Shown in pieces: positions 1 through 6,695 of a stretch of 14,182 bases of DNA. Both the position numbers and the translations under genes were made by a program. Position 1 is the first letter of the stretch; the number at the start of each line of letters is the position of its first letter. The notes below the pieces were generated by a model that searched no databases, was not told where the DNA came from, and saw only the letters and a list, made by a program, of their open reading frames with translations. Origin of the DNA: Porticoccaceae bacterium (GTDB lineage: Bacteria; Pseudomonadota; Gammaproteobacteria; Pseudomonadales; Porticoccaceae); the NCBI GenBank assembly GCA_023255165.1, contig JALRJD010000270.1:1-14182 (forward strand). Direction: 5' to 3'.

Positions 1-1501
1 AGGCATCGAAATGGTCGCCGAGCCAGATCAAAGTTACCAACATCATCGCCACCGCCAACAGCAAGCTTGTGCCAAAGCGCAGCCAGGCCGCGGCGGCCGG
101 GAGGTAAATAGCCTTTCTACGCAGCGCCAAAAACAGCAACAGCGCATTCAGAAATGCCGACAGCGATGTCGCCAGGGCCAGCCCCACATGACCCACCTGC
201 CAATAAAAATGCAGCGGAATCACCAGCGCCAGATTGAGCACCATATTCGACACCATCGCAATCACGCCGATACGCACCGGCGTGCGCATATCCTGGCGGG
301 CAAAAAAGCCCGGCGCCAAGACCTTGATTAACATAAAGGCGATCAGCCCCAGGGAATAGGCGCGCAGACTCAGCGTCGCCATCGACATATCCCGCGCCGT
401 CATCACATCACCGTATAAAAACAGCGTGGCGAGAATCGGCTCGGCGAGCAACATTAGCGCTGCGGCGGCCGGCACCGCAATCAACAGCACCATGCGCAAT
501 GCCCAGTCGAGGGTCTGGGAATAGGCATCCACCGAACTGGCGGCGTGGTGCCGCGACAGATTGGGCAGAATCACCGTCGCTACCGCCACCGCAAATACCC
601 CCAGCGGCAACTCGGAGAGACGATCGGAGTAGTAGAGCCAGGAGACACTACCAGTGGGCAGGAACGTTGCCAGCATGGTGTCGAGCAACAGATTAATCTG
701 ACTAACCGAAACACCAAAGATCGCCGGTCCCATCAGGCCAAGAATTTTTCGCACCCCGGGATGTCGCCAGTCAACCACCGGCACTGGCAGCATATGAATG
801 CGCGCCAGAAACGGCAGCTGAAAACAAAACTGAATCGCACCGGCGACAAACACGCCCCAGGCCAGGGCGAAGGTAGGCTGGTCAAACCAGGGAGCGGCAA
901 TCAGCGCGGCGATAATTAATGACAGATTTAACAGCACCGGCGTAAAGGCCGGCACCGCAAAGCGATCGTAACTGTTGAGAATGGCCCCGGCGACACCGGT
1001 CATGGAGATAAACAGTAAATAGGGAAAAGTAATCCGCAGCATCTCCGCTGTGGCATTAAATTTAAAGGCATCGTTGAGATACCACTTCGGGGCAAACAGC
1101 GCGGCAAACAGCGGCGAAGCAACAATAATCACCAGGGTCAGCAGCAGCAGCGAGGCACCCAGAGTGCCAAATACACGATTGGTCAGTTCCTTGAGCGCAG
1201 CCTGGCTGCCCTTCTCCCGATACTCGCCGAGCACTGGTACAAAAGCCTGGGCAAAGGCGCCCTCGGCAAACAGCCGGCGAAAGAAGTTGGGGATTTTAAA
1301 GGCGACAAAAAAGACATCGGCCAACGCCTCGGCGCCAATCACTCGAGCAAAGATAATATCCCGGGCCAGCCCCATAAAGCGCGACAGCATGGTAAAGAAG
1401 CTCACTACCCCACTGGAACGCAACAGCCCACTGTCAGCTTTTGCGCTGACCGACGAGGGTTGTTCCGTGTTGGGCTGCTGTTGATTCAATGGCTGACTCA
1501 A
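1..1501 (-). CDS. murJ: Lipid II flippase MurJ (MviN), 3' end outside the window
   Basis: MurJ is the inner-membrane flippase that moves lipid-linked peptidoglycan precursor to the periplasmic face. About 500 codons are visible; the E. coli protein has 511 residues, so only the last few are missing at the left edge. The translation is a polytopic membrane protein of the MviN/MurJ family. Residues matching E. coli Arg18, Arg24, Asp39 and Arg52 are present as Arg41, Arg47, Asp62 and Arg75, within SRFMGLARD and FKIPNFFRRLFAEGAF. No ATG lies upstream of these motifs in frame. The chosen start is TTG at 1501, because GAGG lies 7 nt before it and a TGA in frame at 1513-1511 closes the frame. This adds a polar leader of about 23 residues relative to E. 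coli. TTG at 1489 is the alternative. The gene is divergent from rpsT, a common gammaproteobacterial arrangement. The function is secure; the start is inferred. Confidence 0.95.
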   Translation of the reverse strand, partial: MSQPLNQQQPNTEQPSSVSAKADSGLLRSSGVVSFFTMLSRFMGLARDIIFARVIGAEALADVFFVAFKIPNFFRRLFAEGAFAQAFVPVLGEYREKGSQAALKELTNRVFGTLGASLLLLTLVIIVASPLFAALFAPKWYLNDAFKFNATAEMLRITFPYLLFISMTGVAGAILNSYDRFAVPAFTPVLLNLSLIIAALIAAPWFDQPTFALAWGVFVAGAIQFCFQLPFLARIHMLPVPVVDWRHPGVRKILGLMGPAIFGVSVSQINLLLDTMLATFLPTGSVSWLYYSDRLSELPLGVFAVAVATVILPNLSRHHAASSVDAYSQTLDWALRMVLLIAVPAAAALMLLAEPILATLFLYGDVMTARDMSMATLSLRAYSLGLIAFMLIKVLAPGFFARQDMRTPVRIGVIAMVSNMVLNLALVIPLHFYWQVGHVGLALATSLSAFLNALLLFLALRRKAIYLPAAAAWLRFGTSLLLAVAMMLVTLIWLGDHFDA

Positions 1502-1658
1502 TGGATGACCTCAATGGTCTACTCGGGCGACGGCTTGCAGGGCAGTTTAACGACCTCCATGGCCATCTCCAAGAAAATAGTGAAAAGCCCTCTTTGGCGG
1601 CACTTTTAACCTGGTTTACCGATCACCGCAGGCACGCAATATTGCTGCGAAAATTGGG

Positions 1659-1687
1659 TTGAATGTGCGGTACAAACCCTGTATATT
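1659..1687 (+). promoter_or_regulatory. Sigma-70 type promoter of rpsT
   Basis: TTGAAT at 1659-1664 and TATATT at 1682-1687 are separated by 17 bp. They match the consensus hexamers at 4 and 5 of 6 positions. Transcription would start near 1694, giving a leader of about 35 nt to the rpsT start. A perfect 10-bp palindrome, GCAATATTGC (1636-1645), lies 13 bp upstream of the -35 box. This is prediction by eye. Confidence 0.6.
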
Positions 1688-1728
1688 TCCGCGCCTTTAG
1701 TGAGACCCTTTGAGAGGAGTACAACCAA

Positions 1729-1992
1729 GTGGCAAATTCAGCCCAAGCCAAGAAACGCGCACGCCAGAACGAGAAACGCCGCCAGCACAATGCCAGCTTG
1801 CGCTCAATGGTCCGCACCTATTTGAAAAAAGTTGATGCAGCTATCGCCACTGGTGTTCAGGCGGATGCTCAACAGGCCTATATCACAGCTGTTCCTGTGA
1901 TTGATCGCATGGCCGACAAAGGCATTATCCACAAGAATAAAGCCGCTCGTCACAAGAGTCGCCTGAATACAAAAATCAAGGCGCTTGGCTGA
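1729..1992 (+). CDS. rpsT: 30S ribosomal protein S20
   Basis: S20 is a primary binding protein of 16S rRNA in the small ribosomal subunit. The product has 87 residues, the same length as E. coli S20, and is rich in Lys and Arg. It has the family landmarks AKKRARQ near residue 7, HNASLRSMVRT near residue 20 and KGIIHKNKAARHKSRL near residue 64. The start is GTG at 1729, preceded by AGGAG at 1715-1719 with 9 nt spacing, and followed by Ala-Asn-Ser as in other S20 proteins. A non-ATG start is also known for E. coli rpsT (UUG), where it is linked to weak, self-limited translation; the same could hold here, but this is inference. The gene is a single cistron with its own promoter and terminator, divergent from murJ. 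Confidence 0.98.
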   Translation: MANSAQAKKRARQNEKRRQHNASLRSMVRTYLKKVDAAIATGVQADAQQAYITAVPVIDRMADKGIIHKNKAARHKSRLNTKIKALG

Positions 1993-2012
1993 GTTTGACT
2001 GTGAGTTTGACT
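1991..2012. repeat. 12-bp-period direct duplication at the rpsT stop
   Basis: GAGTTTGACT occurs at 1991-2000 and again at 2003-2012, so the unit is 12 bp. The first copy overlaps the last two bases of the rpsT TGA stop codon. It lies in the short 3' untranslated region before the terminator. No function is evident; replication slippage is the simplest explanation. Confidence 0.6.
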
Positions 2013-2030
2013 CTGGCAAGACCTTAAAAG

Positions 2031-2053
2031 AACCGGCTCAGGCCGGTTTTTTT
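2031..2053 (+). terminator. Intrinsic terminator of rpsT
   Basis: AACCGGC (2031-2037) and GCCGGTT (2042-2048) form a perfect 7-bp stem around TCAG. Seven T residues run from 2047 to 2053. On the other strand the same stem is followed by a weaker CTTTT tract, so it may also stop transcription leaving the racemase gene, which converges from the right. Confidence 0.88.
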
Positions 2054-2127
2054 ATATCTCTGATTTAGAGTCTCTGCTCAGCGATGCCATTCGCTTCTAC
2101 AAACCCACCTGATAATCTGCTACCCAA

Positions 2128-3297
2128 CTAACAAGCCACCGCGCCACTGGCAAGCAACTGCTCAATGGTCTGGTCGTCGTAGCCTGCGGCACTCAACACC
2201 GAGCGTGTATTTTCGCCCAGCGCCATCGCCCCGTGCGCAACCTCGGCCCTGGTTCGGGAGAAGCGCGGAGTCGGCGCCGGCTGCCAGGTGCCATCAGTTT
2301 CAATAAAGGTGCCGCGGGCAATATTGTGCGGATGGCTGCGCGCCTCGTCGATCGACAACACCGGCGCAAAACAGACATCGGTTCCCTCGAGTAATTGACA
2401 CCACTGGTCGCGGCTTCGGGTTTTAAACAGCGCGGCAAACTTGTCGCTCAGTTCCGGCCACTGCTTGCTCTGCCACTGCAGTTGGCGCCAGTTAATCACC
2501 TCGTCTCCAGATGCCGCATTATCCAGCTCAAGCAGCTCAATCAACAGATTAAAAAACTGCGGCTCAATCGATCCGATGGAGATATAACCGCCATCACTCG
2601 TCTCGTAGACGTTGTAGAAAAAAGCACCGGAATCGAGAATGTTTTCGCCGCGGCGATCGGACGACAGGCCGGACTGAAATGCGCTGTAGGCAAAGCCCAT
2701 CAGACTGGCAGTGCCATCGACAATCGAGCTGTCGATCACCTGACCCTGGCCGGAGTTCTGCGCCTCGAGCAGTGCGCAAACCAGGCCAAAGGCAAGCATC
2801 ATGCCGCCGCCACCGTAATCGCCGACCAGATTGAGCGGGATTGCCGGCTTCTGACCGCGCGGGCCAATGGCGTGCAGGGCGCCAGTGAGGGCGATGTAAT
2901 TAATATCGTGGCCGGCAGTATGGGCCAGATCACCGCTCTGCCCCCAGCCGGTCATGCGCCCGTAAACCAGCTTCGGGTTAATCTGCAGACAGTGGTCGGG
3001 ACCCAGACCAAGCTTTTCCATCACCCCGGGGCGAAAGCCCTCAATCAGCGCGTCGGCGGACTGCACCAGACGTTCGGCGCAGGCGACACCCTCGGGAGAT
3101 TTCATATTGATACAGATACAGGCCTTGCCGCGGTTGTGAACATCCCACTTCGGATCGGCCGAGCCAATCATGGTGCCGCCGCCGGGCCGTTCGATGCGAA
3201 TCACTTCCGCACCCATGTCGGCGAGCATCATCCCGGCATAGGGCGCCGGGCCGAGTCCGGCAAATTCAATAATGGTTTTTCCTGCCAATGGACCCAT
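2128..3297 (-). CDS. Alpha-methylacyl-CoA racemase (class III CoA-transferase superfamily)
   Basis: The 389-residue product belongs to the CaiB/BaiF class III CoA-transferase fold and most resembles alpha-methylacyl-CoA racemases. These enzymes interconvert the (R) and (S) forms of 2-methyl-branched acyl-CoAs, needed for beta-oxidation of branched chains and sterol side chains. The catalytic set known from Mycobacterium tuberculosis MCR (His126, Asp156, Glu241) appears at a constant offset of 4 as His130 in AGHDINYIALTGALHAIG, Asp160 in NLVGDYGGGG, and Glu245 in GSIEPQFF. The N-terminal GLGPAPYAGMMLADMGAEV and the C-terminal WQPAPTPRFSRT also fit. The ATG at 3297 follows a GAGGGGGG ribosome site. 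Its neighbours give no pathway context: it is alone between rpsT and the pnt terminator and seems to be monocistronic. A true CoA-transferase is possible, but the His/Asp/Glu set favours a racemase. The natural substrate is unknown. Confidence 0.9.
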   Translation of the reverse strand: MGPLAGKTIIEFAGLGPAPYAGMMLADMGAEVIRIERPGGGTMIGSADPKWDVHNRGKACICINMKSPEGVACAERLVQSADALIEGFRPGVMEKLGLGPDHCLQINPKLVYGRMTGWGQSGDLAHTAGHDINYIALTGALHAIGPRGQKPAIPLNLVGDYGGGGMMLAFGLVCALLEAQNSGQGQVIDSSIVDGTASLMGFAYSAFQSGLSSDRRGENILDSGAFFYNVYETSDGGYISIGSIEPQFFNLLIELLELDNAASGDEVINWRQLQWQSKQWPELSDKFAALFKTRSRDQWCQLLEGTDVCFAPVLSIDEARSHPHNIARGTFIETDGTWQPAPTPRFSRTRAEVAHGAMALGENTRSVLSAAGYDDQTIEQLLASGAVAC

Positions 3298-3320
3298 GGT
3301 TCCCCCCTCGGTTATTTTTT

Positions 3321-3377
3321 ATGTCCTGTTTGCAACGTTATGCCCTGCTTGCAACTTTATGCCCTGCTTACAACAGA
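3321..3377. repeat. Three tandem 19-bp repeats upstream of the racemase gene
   Basis: Read on the + strand, the copies are ATGTCCTGTTTGCAACGTT (3321-3339), ATGCCCTGCTTGCAACTTT (3340-3358) and ATGCCCTGCTTACAACAGA (3359-3377). They abut without spacers. They lie 24 to 80 bp before the racemase ATG, in its leader or promoter. On the minus strand the core reads GTTGYAARCAGGRCAT. An array of binding sites, a leader-RNA element or simple slippage are all possible. Confidence 0.85.
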
Positions 3378-3410
3378 GTCTGATACGTAATTTTTCTCTC
3401 GGGCCGGGAA

Positions 3411-3438
3411 ATTATCACTCACAGGTTTGGATTACAAA
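3411..3438 (-). promoter_or_regulatory. Possible promoter of the racemase gene
   Basis: On the minus strand TTTGTA (3438-3433) and GATAAT (3416-3411) are 16 bp apart. The -10 matches 5 of 6 positions, but the -35 only 3. A small inverted repeat, GTTTG-N5-CAAAC (3425-3439), overlaps the -35 and spacer and could be an operator. If real, the leader is about 108 nt and carries all three 19-bp repeats. Weak prediction. Confidence 0.28.
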
Positions 3439-3499
3439 CAACCAATTCGCCTGTCCACGGATAATGACCGGCCTCGGCCAAACTGCCCGATCATTCAAT

Positions 3500-3529
3500 A
3501 AAAAAACCCCGCCGGTGGGCGGGGTTTTT
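3500..3529 (-). terminator. Terminator of the pnt operon (bidirectional in form)
   Basis: CCCCGCC (3507-3513) and GGCGGGG (3518-3524) form a 7-bp GC stem around GGTG. On the minus strand it is followed by seven T residues (complement of 3506-3500). On the plus strand there are five T residues (3525-3529). It lies 63 bp past the pntB stop and shields the downstream racemase gene from operon read-through. Confidence 0.92.
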
Positions 3530-3545
3530 CAAACACTTGAAAACG

Positions 3546-3581
3546 GCTCTTAAAACTACTCTTAGAACTGCTCTTGGAACA
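3546..3581. repeat. Three tandem 12-bp repeats between pntB and its terminator
   Basis: The copies on the + strand are GCTCTTAAAACT (3546-3557), ACTCTTAGAACT (3558-3569) and GCTCTTGGAACA (3570-3581). They are contiguous and sit a few bases past the pntB stop codon, in the transcribed 3' region of the operon. Each copy differs at 2 to 4 positions. No function is known to me. Confidence 0.8.
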
Positions 3582-3587
3582 GCAAGC

Positions 3588-5033
3588 TTAAGCCTGATTA
3601 AGTGCCGTGGTCATCTCGATAACCGCCTTCTTGCCATCACCGTAAACCATCAAAGTGTGGTCCATGGCAAACAGCGGGTTGGGCAGACCGGCGAAACCGG
3701 GGCTCAGTGAACGCTTGATCACCACAACCGTTTTGGCTTTGTCGACATTCAGAATTGGCATGCCGTAGATCGGACTGCCTTCAACATCGCGGGCCATCGG
3801 GTTGGTCACGTCGTTGGCGCCAATCACGATCACCACATCGGTGTCTTCAAAGGTCGGGTTGATTCTGTCCATCTCGACCAGCTTGTCGTAGGGAACTTCA
3901 GCTTCGGCCAGCAATACGTTCATATGGCCCGGCATACGTCCAGCGACCGGGTGGATGCCATATTCAACTTCGATTCCCCGGGCTTCCATCGCATCGGCTA
4001 ATTCACGCACCGCGTGCTGCGCCTGAGCCATGGCCATACCGTAACCAGGTACGATTACCACGCGCTGGGCGGTCTCGAGAATCATCGCCACTTCATCGGG
4101 CTGGGCACTGGTTACCTTGCCAGCATAGACTTCGTCGGCATCGATAGTTTCACCACCTTCAGCCATTTTGCCGAACAGCACATTGGCCAGCGACCGGTTC
4201 ATCGCGACACACATAATCTGGGTCAGGATCAGACCGGAGGTTCCGACCAGCGAACCGGCGATAATCAATACCGTGTTGCCGAGAATAAAACCGGCCAGAG
4301 CAGCTGCGATACCCGAGTAGGAGTTCAACAGCGCAATCACCACCGGCATATCGGCGCCACCAATTGGCATCACCAGGAACAGGCCCAACAGCAACGCCAG
4401 AACCACAACCGTGACCATAGCCGCGACATTACCTGGATCCACAACCACCAGCGCCACTGCAACCAACGAGGCAATCAAAAACAGCGCATTGCCGATTGGG
4501 CCGCCGGGAAGACCGTAGCTCTTTTTCATCAGCTCCTGCAGTTTGGCGAACGCCACCAGGCTACCGGTCAGCGTCACAGCACCGATCAATACAGTCAGAC
4601 CAATGGCAATCAGCGCCACTGTGCCTTCCACACCGACACCGAAAGCGCTGCTAGTAGCGACAACAGGGTTCAGCAACTCGGCAAAAGAGCCTGGTGTGGT
4701 GCCCAACTTGGCATAGTATTCGGCCAGAGCGATGGTCAACGACGCGCCGCCACCAAAGCCGTTTAACAGCGCCACCATCTGCGGCATGGAGGTCATTTGA
4801 ATGCGCAGCGCCATAATGCTGCCGACAATCGAACCGACCACAACACCGGCAATCACATAGCTGTAATCGACAGTATTCATGTTCAGCAGTGTGACAACCA
4901 CCGCCAGCAACATACCCAGTGCTGACAGCAGGTTGCCGCGCACGGCGGTTTTTGGTTTGGTCAGACCCTTGATACCGAGGATAAACAGAACACCGGCAAG
5001 CAGATAAACAAAATTGACAATATTGGCATTCAT
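3588..5033 (-). CDS. pntB: Proton-translocating NAD(P) transhydrogenase, beta subunit
   Basis: PntB carries the membrane domain and the NADP(H)-binding domain III of transhydrogenase, which uses the proton gradient to reduce NADP+ with NADH. At 481 residues it is close to the usual length (462 in E. coli). Roughly the first 280 residues are hydrophobic membrane segments. Domain III follows, with the NADP site VPGYGMAMAQAQ (residues 328-339), the GANDVTNP loop (405-412) and the KRSLSPGFAGLPNPLF segment (440-455). LNSYSG (236-241) matches the membrane motif holding E. coli Asn222. The residue aligned with the proton-channel His91 of E. coli is Asn91 here (LLNGFGGG). The ATG at 5033 is 3 bp past the pntAB stop, so the genes are translationally close and surely co-transcribed. 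It is the last gene of the operon. Confidence 0.97.
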   Translation of the reverse strand: MNANIVNFVYLLAGVLFILGIKGLTKPKTAVRGNLLSALGMLLAVVVTLLNMNTVDYSYVIAGVVVGSIVGSIMALRIQMTSMPQMVALLNGFGGGASLTIALAEYYAKLGTTPGSFAELLNPVVATSSAFGVGVEGTVALIAIGLTVLIGAVTLTGSLVAFAKLQELMKKSYGLPGGPIGNALFLIASLVAVALVVVDPGNVAAMVTVVVLALLLGLFLVMPIGGADMPVVIALLNSYSGIAAALAGFILGNTVLIIAGSLVGTSGLILTQIMCVAMNRSLANVLFGKMAEGGETIDADEVYAGKVTSAQPDEVAMILETAQRVVIVPGYGMAMAQAQHAVRELADAMEARGIEVEYGIHPVAGRMPGHMNVLLAEAEVPYDKLVEMDRINPTFEDTDVVIVIGANDVTNPMARDVEGSPIYGMPILNVDKAKTVVVIKRSLSPGFAGLPNPLFAMDHTLMVYGDGKKAVIEMTTALNQA

Positions 5034-5036
5034 CGC

Positions 5037-5318
5037 TTACTTCCTCTTAAACATCGCAAGCATGCGATTAGTGACAAGGTATCCACCGACAACATTAATG
5101 GTGGCCAGGGTAACTGCAACAAAACCGAGCATGTTAACCAGCATCGGCGAACCGTCGTTGCCCGCGGCCAGCAGTGCGCCGACCAGGGTGATGCCGGATA
5201 CAGCGTTGGTGCCCGACATTAGCGGTGTGTGCAGGGTTGGCGGTACTTTGGTAATCAACTCGACGCCGAGAAATAGCGACAGCACAAACAGTGCCAGCAG
5301 CAAAATTAAAATATCCAT
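5037..5318 (-). CDS. pntAB: Transhydrogenase alpha subunit, membrane part (PntAB)
   Basis: This 93-residue hydrophobic protein corresponds to the C-terminal membrane part of the fused E. coli PntA. It anchors the NAD(H)-binding subunit and contributes helices to the proton channel domain. Three hydrophobic stretches are visible, around residues 3-22, 33-52 and 58-85. The family segments HTPLMSGTNAVSGI, ATINVVGGYLVTNRML and the basic end MFKRK all match. AGGGGAG, inside the end of the preceding gene, lies about 8 nt before the ATG. The gap to pntAA is only 5 bp. The separate gene makes this the three-gene form of transhydrogenase known from Rhodospirillum rubrum. Confidence 0.95.
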   Translation of the reverse strand: MDILILLLALFVLSLFLGVELITKVPPTLHTPLMSGTNAVSGITLVGALLAAGNDGSPMLVNMLGFVAVTLATINVVGGYLVTNRMLAMFKRK

Positions 5319-5323
5319 TTGTT

Positions 5324-6517
5324 TTACTCCCCTTGTGAGTCTGATTCAGGTGCGTTGAGTTCTGGCAGGCCAAGCAGTTTGCGCATGTGCGGATGCGGAA
5401 CATCGCCCTGATGCGCTACCACGGTGCCAGCGACGATCTCGTCGTTAAAGTCGAGGTTGAGGTTGCCCTCTTCATCGAGAATCAACTCGAGCAGCGTCTG
5501 CATATTTTTGCCGTACATCTGACTGGCGTGATAGGCCAGATCGGAAGGCACGTTTTCAGGTCCGAGAATAGTCACGCCATGAGCAACCACTGTCTTACCC
5601 TGTTCGGTAAGATCGCAGTTACCGCCGCGCTCTGCTGCCAGATCGACAATCACCGAGCCTGGCTTCATCGCCTTGACCATATCTTCGGTAACCAGAATCG
5701 GTGACTTGGCGCCAGGAATCGCAGCAGTGGTAATAATCACATCCTGCTCGGCAACCACCGCGGTCATCAACTCACGCTGACGACGCAGGAAATCTTCGCC
5801 CTGTTCTTTGGCGTAACCGCCAGCACCTTCTGATTCACCAGTGTCCAGATCCAGCTCAACCGGCTTGGCGCCGACCGAGATAATCTGCTCGCGGGCAGCG
5901 GGACGCACATCGTAGGCTTCCACGATAGCACCCAGCCGCTTGGCGGTGGCACAGGCCTGCAGACCAGCAACACCAACACCCATAATCAATACTCGCGCGG
6001 GCTTCAATGTGCCGGCAGCAGTCATCAACATGGGGAAGATACGCGGCGCGGCGGAAGCACCCATTAACACCGCTTTATAGCCGGCCAGAGTGGCCATGGA
6101 TGACAACACATCCATGCTCTGGGCGCGACTGATGCGCGGCACCAGTTCCAATGCAATCGCTGTGGCACCCTTCTCTGCTACAGCCTTGGCAGCTTGAGGC
6201 GAGGCCAGCGGATCCATCATGCCAATAACCAGCTGCCCGCTGCGCAGGGCGGCGAGGTCGGCTTCACTATTGTCGTTGTTGGATCCAAATGACTGTACCT
6301 GCAGGATAATGTCTGCCTGGGCAAAAATATCCGCACGGTCTGTGGTGATGGTTGCGCCGGCAGCGGCGTATTCAGCGTCCGGGTAGCCGGCGGCGTCGCC
6401 AGCATTGGTTTGAAAAAGTACCTTGATGCCTTTATCTGTCAGGGACTGGACATTGGCAGGGGACATGGCGACTCGTTGCTCACCGGATTTAATCTCCGAG
6501 GGAATTCCGATAATCAC
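5324..6517 (-). CDS. pntAA: Transhydrogenase alpha subunit, NAD(H)-binding part (PntAA)
   Basis: This 397-residue soluble subunit is domain I of proton-translocating transhydrogenase and binds NAD(H) on the cytoplasmic side. It has the AlaDH/PNT fold, with an N-terminal half starting MIIGIPSEIKSGEQRVAMSP and a Rossmann core with GVGVAG at 180-185. The hydride-transfer loop is intact: Arg128, Gln133, Asp136 and Ser139 in RISRAQSMDVLSS match Arg127, Gln132, Asp135 and Ser138 of R. rubrum. Tyr235 of the mobile loop (GGYAKE) is also present. The start is GTG at 6517 with AGGAG 6 nt before it. Unlike E. coli PntA it stops before the membrane helices, which are in the next gene. It is the first gene of pntAA-pntAB-pntB. 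Alanine dehydrogenase is excluded by the operon and the loop. Confidence 0.97.
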   Translation of the reverse strand: MIIGIPSEIKSGEQRVAMSPANVQSLTDKGIKVLFQTNAGDAAGYPDAEYAAAGATITTDRADIFAQADIILQVQSFGSNNDNSEADLAALRSGQLVIGMMDPLASPQAAKAVAEKGATAIALELVPRISRAQSMDVLSSMATLAGYKAVLMGASAAPRIFPMLMTAAGTLKPARVLIMGVGVAGLQACATAKRLGAIVEAYDVRPAAREQIISVGAKPVELDLDTGESEGAGGYAKEQGEDFLRRQRELMTAVVAEQDVIITTAAIPGAKSPILVTEDMVKAMKPGSVIVDLAAERGGNCDLTEQGKTVVAHGVTILGPENVPSDLAYHASQMYGKNMQTLLELILDEEGNLNLDFNDEIVAGTVVAHQGDVPHPHMRKLLGLPELNAPESDSQGE

Positions 6518-6580
6518 TCAATTCTCCTTTTGGTTAATGTGAAAGTGTTTTTTTAGGTAACGCAATGTTGACGGCGTCGG

Positions 6581-6589
6581 ATAGTAGCA
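6581..6589 (-). promoter_or_regulatory. Possible extended -10 promoter of the pnt operon
   Basis: On the minus strand the sequence reads TGCTACTAT, an extended -10 (TGN followed by TACTAT). No good -35 box is found at 16 to 18 bp, as expected when a TGN motif compensates. Transcription would start near 6574, giving a leader of about 57 nt. Confidence 0.35.
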
Positions 6590-6617
6590 AAGTTTCCTTG
6601 GTAATTTATGTTGTGAT

Positions 6618-6657
6618 AGCCAATATCAGGATTAGCTATTGGCTTGGCATAATAGCT
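6618..6657. repeat. Two overlapping inverted repeats between ispB and pntAA
   Basis: AGCCAATA (6618-6625) pairs with TATTGGCT (6637-6644) across 11 bp. AGCTATT (6634-6640) pairs with AATAGCT (6651-6657) across 10 bp. Both are perfect, and they share 6637-6640, so in RNA only one can form at a time. They lie 40 to 80 bp past the ispB stop and upstream of the putative pnt promoter. They could be operator sites, a weak end structure of ispB mRNA, or chance. There is no T tract on either side. Confidence 0.5.
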
Positions 6658-6695
6658 TAAAACGTTCCCTCGGCGTTAGCCCGAAAGGATGTTAA

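Noticed and set aside
11..1484. Several + strand open frames (11-331, 545-919, 1050-1484) opposite murJ
   Set aside because: All are shadows of the MurJ reading frame, which runs off the left edge.
1502..1620. murJ promoter TTGGAG-N17-TAAACT on the minus strand
   Set aside because: Only 3 and 4 of 6 consensus positions match; too weak to list as a feature.
3321..3377. CRISPR-like array
   Set aside because: The repeats abut without spacers, are only 19 bp, and no cas gene is present.
2395..3390. 331-codon open frame on the + strand opposite the racemase gene
   Set aside because: It is antisense to a gene with an intact catalytic set, its translation shows no known domain, and such open frames are common opposite GC-biased genes.
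4014..4766. 250-codon open frame on the + strand opposite pntB
   Set aside because: Its translation is rich in His, Gln, Asn and Arg with no domain, the usual mirror of hydrophobic membrane-helix codons.
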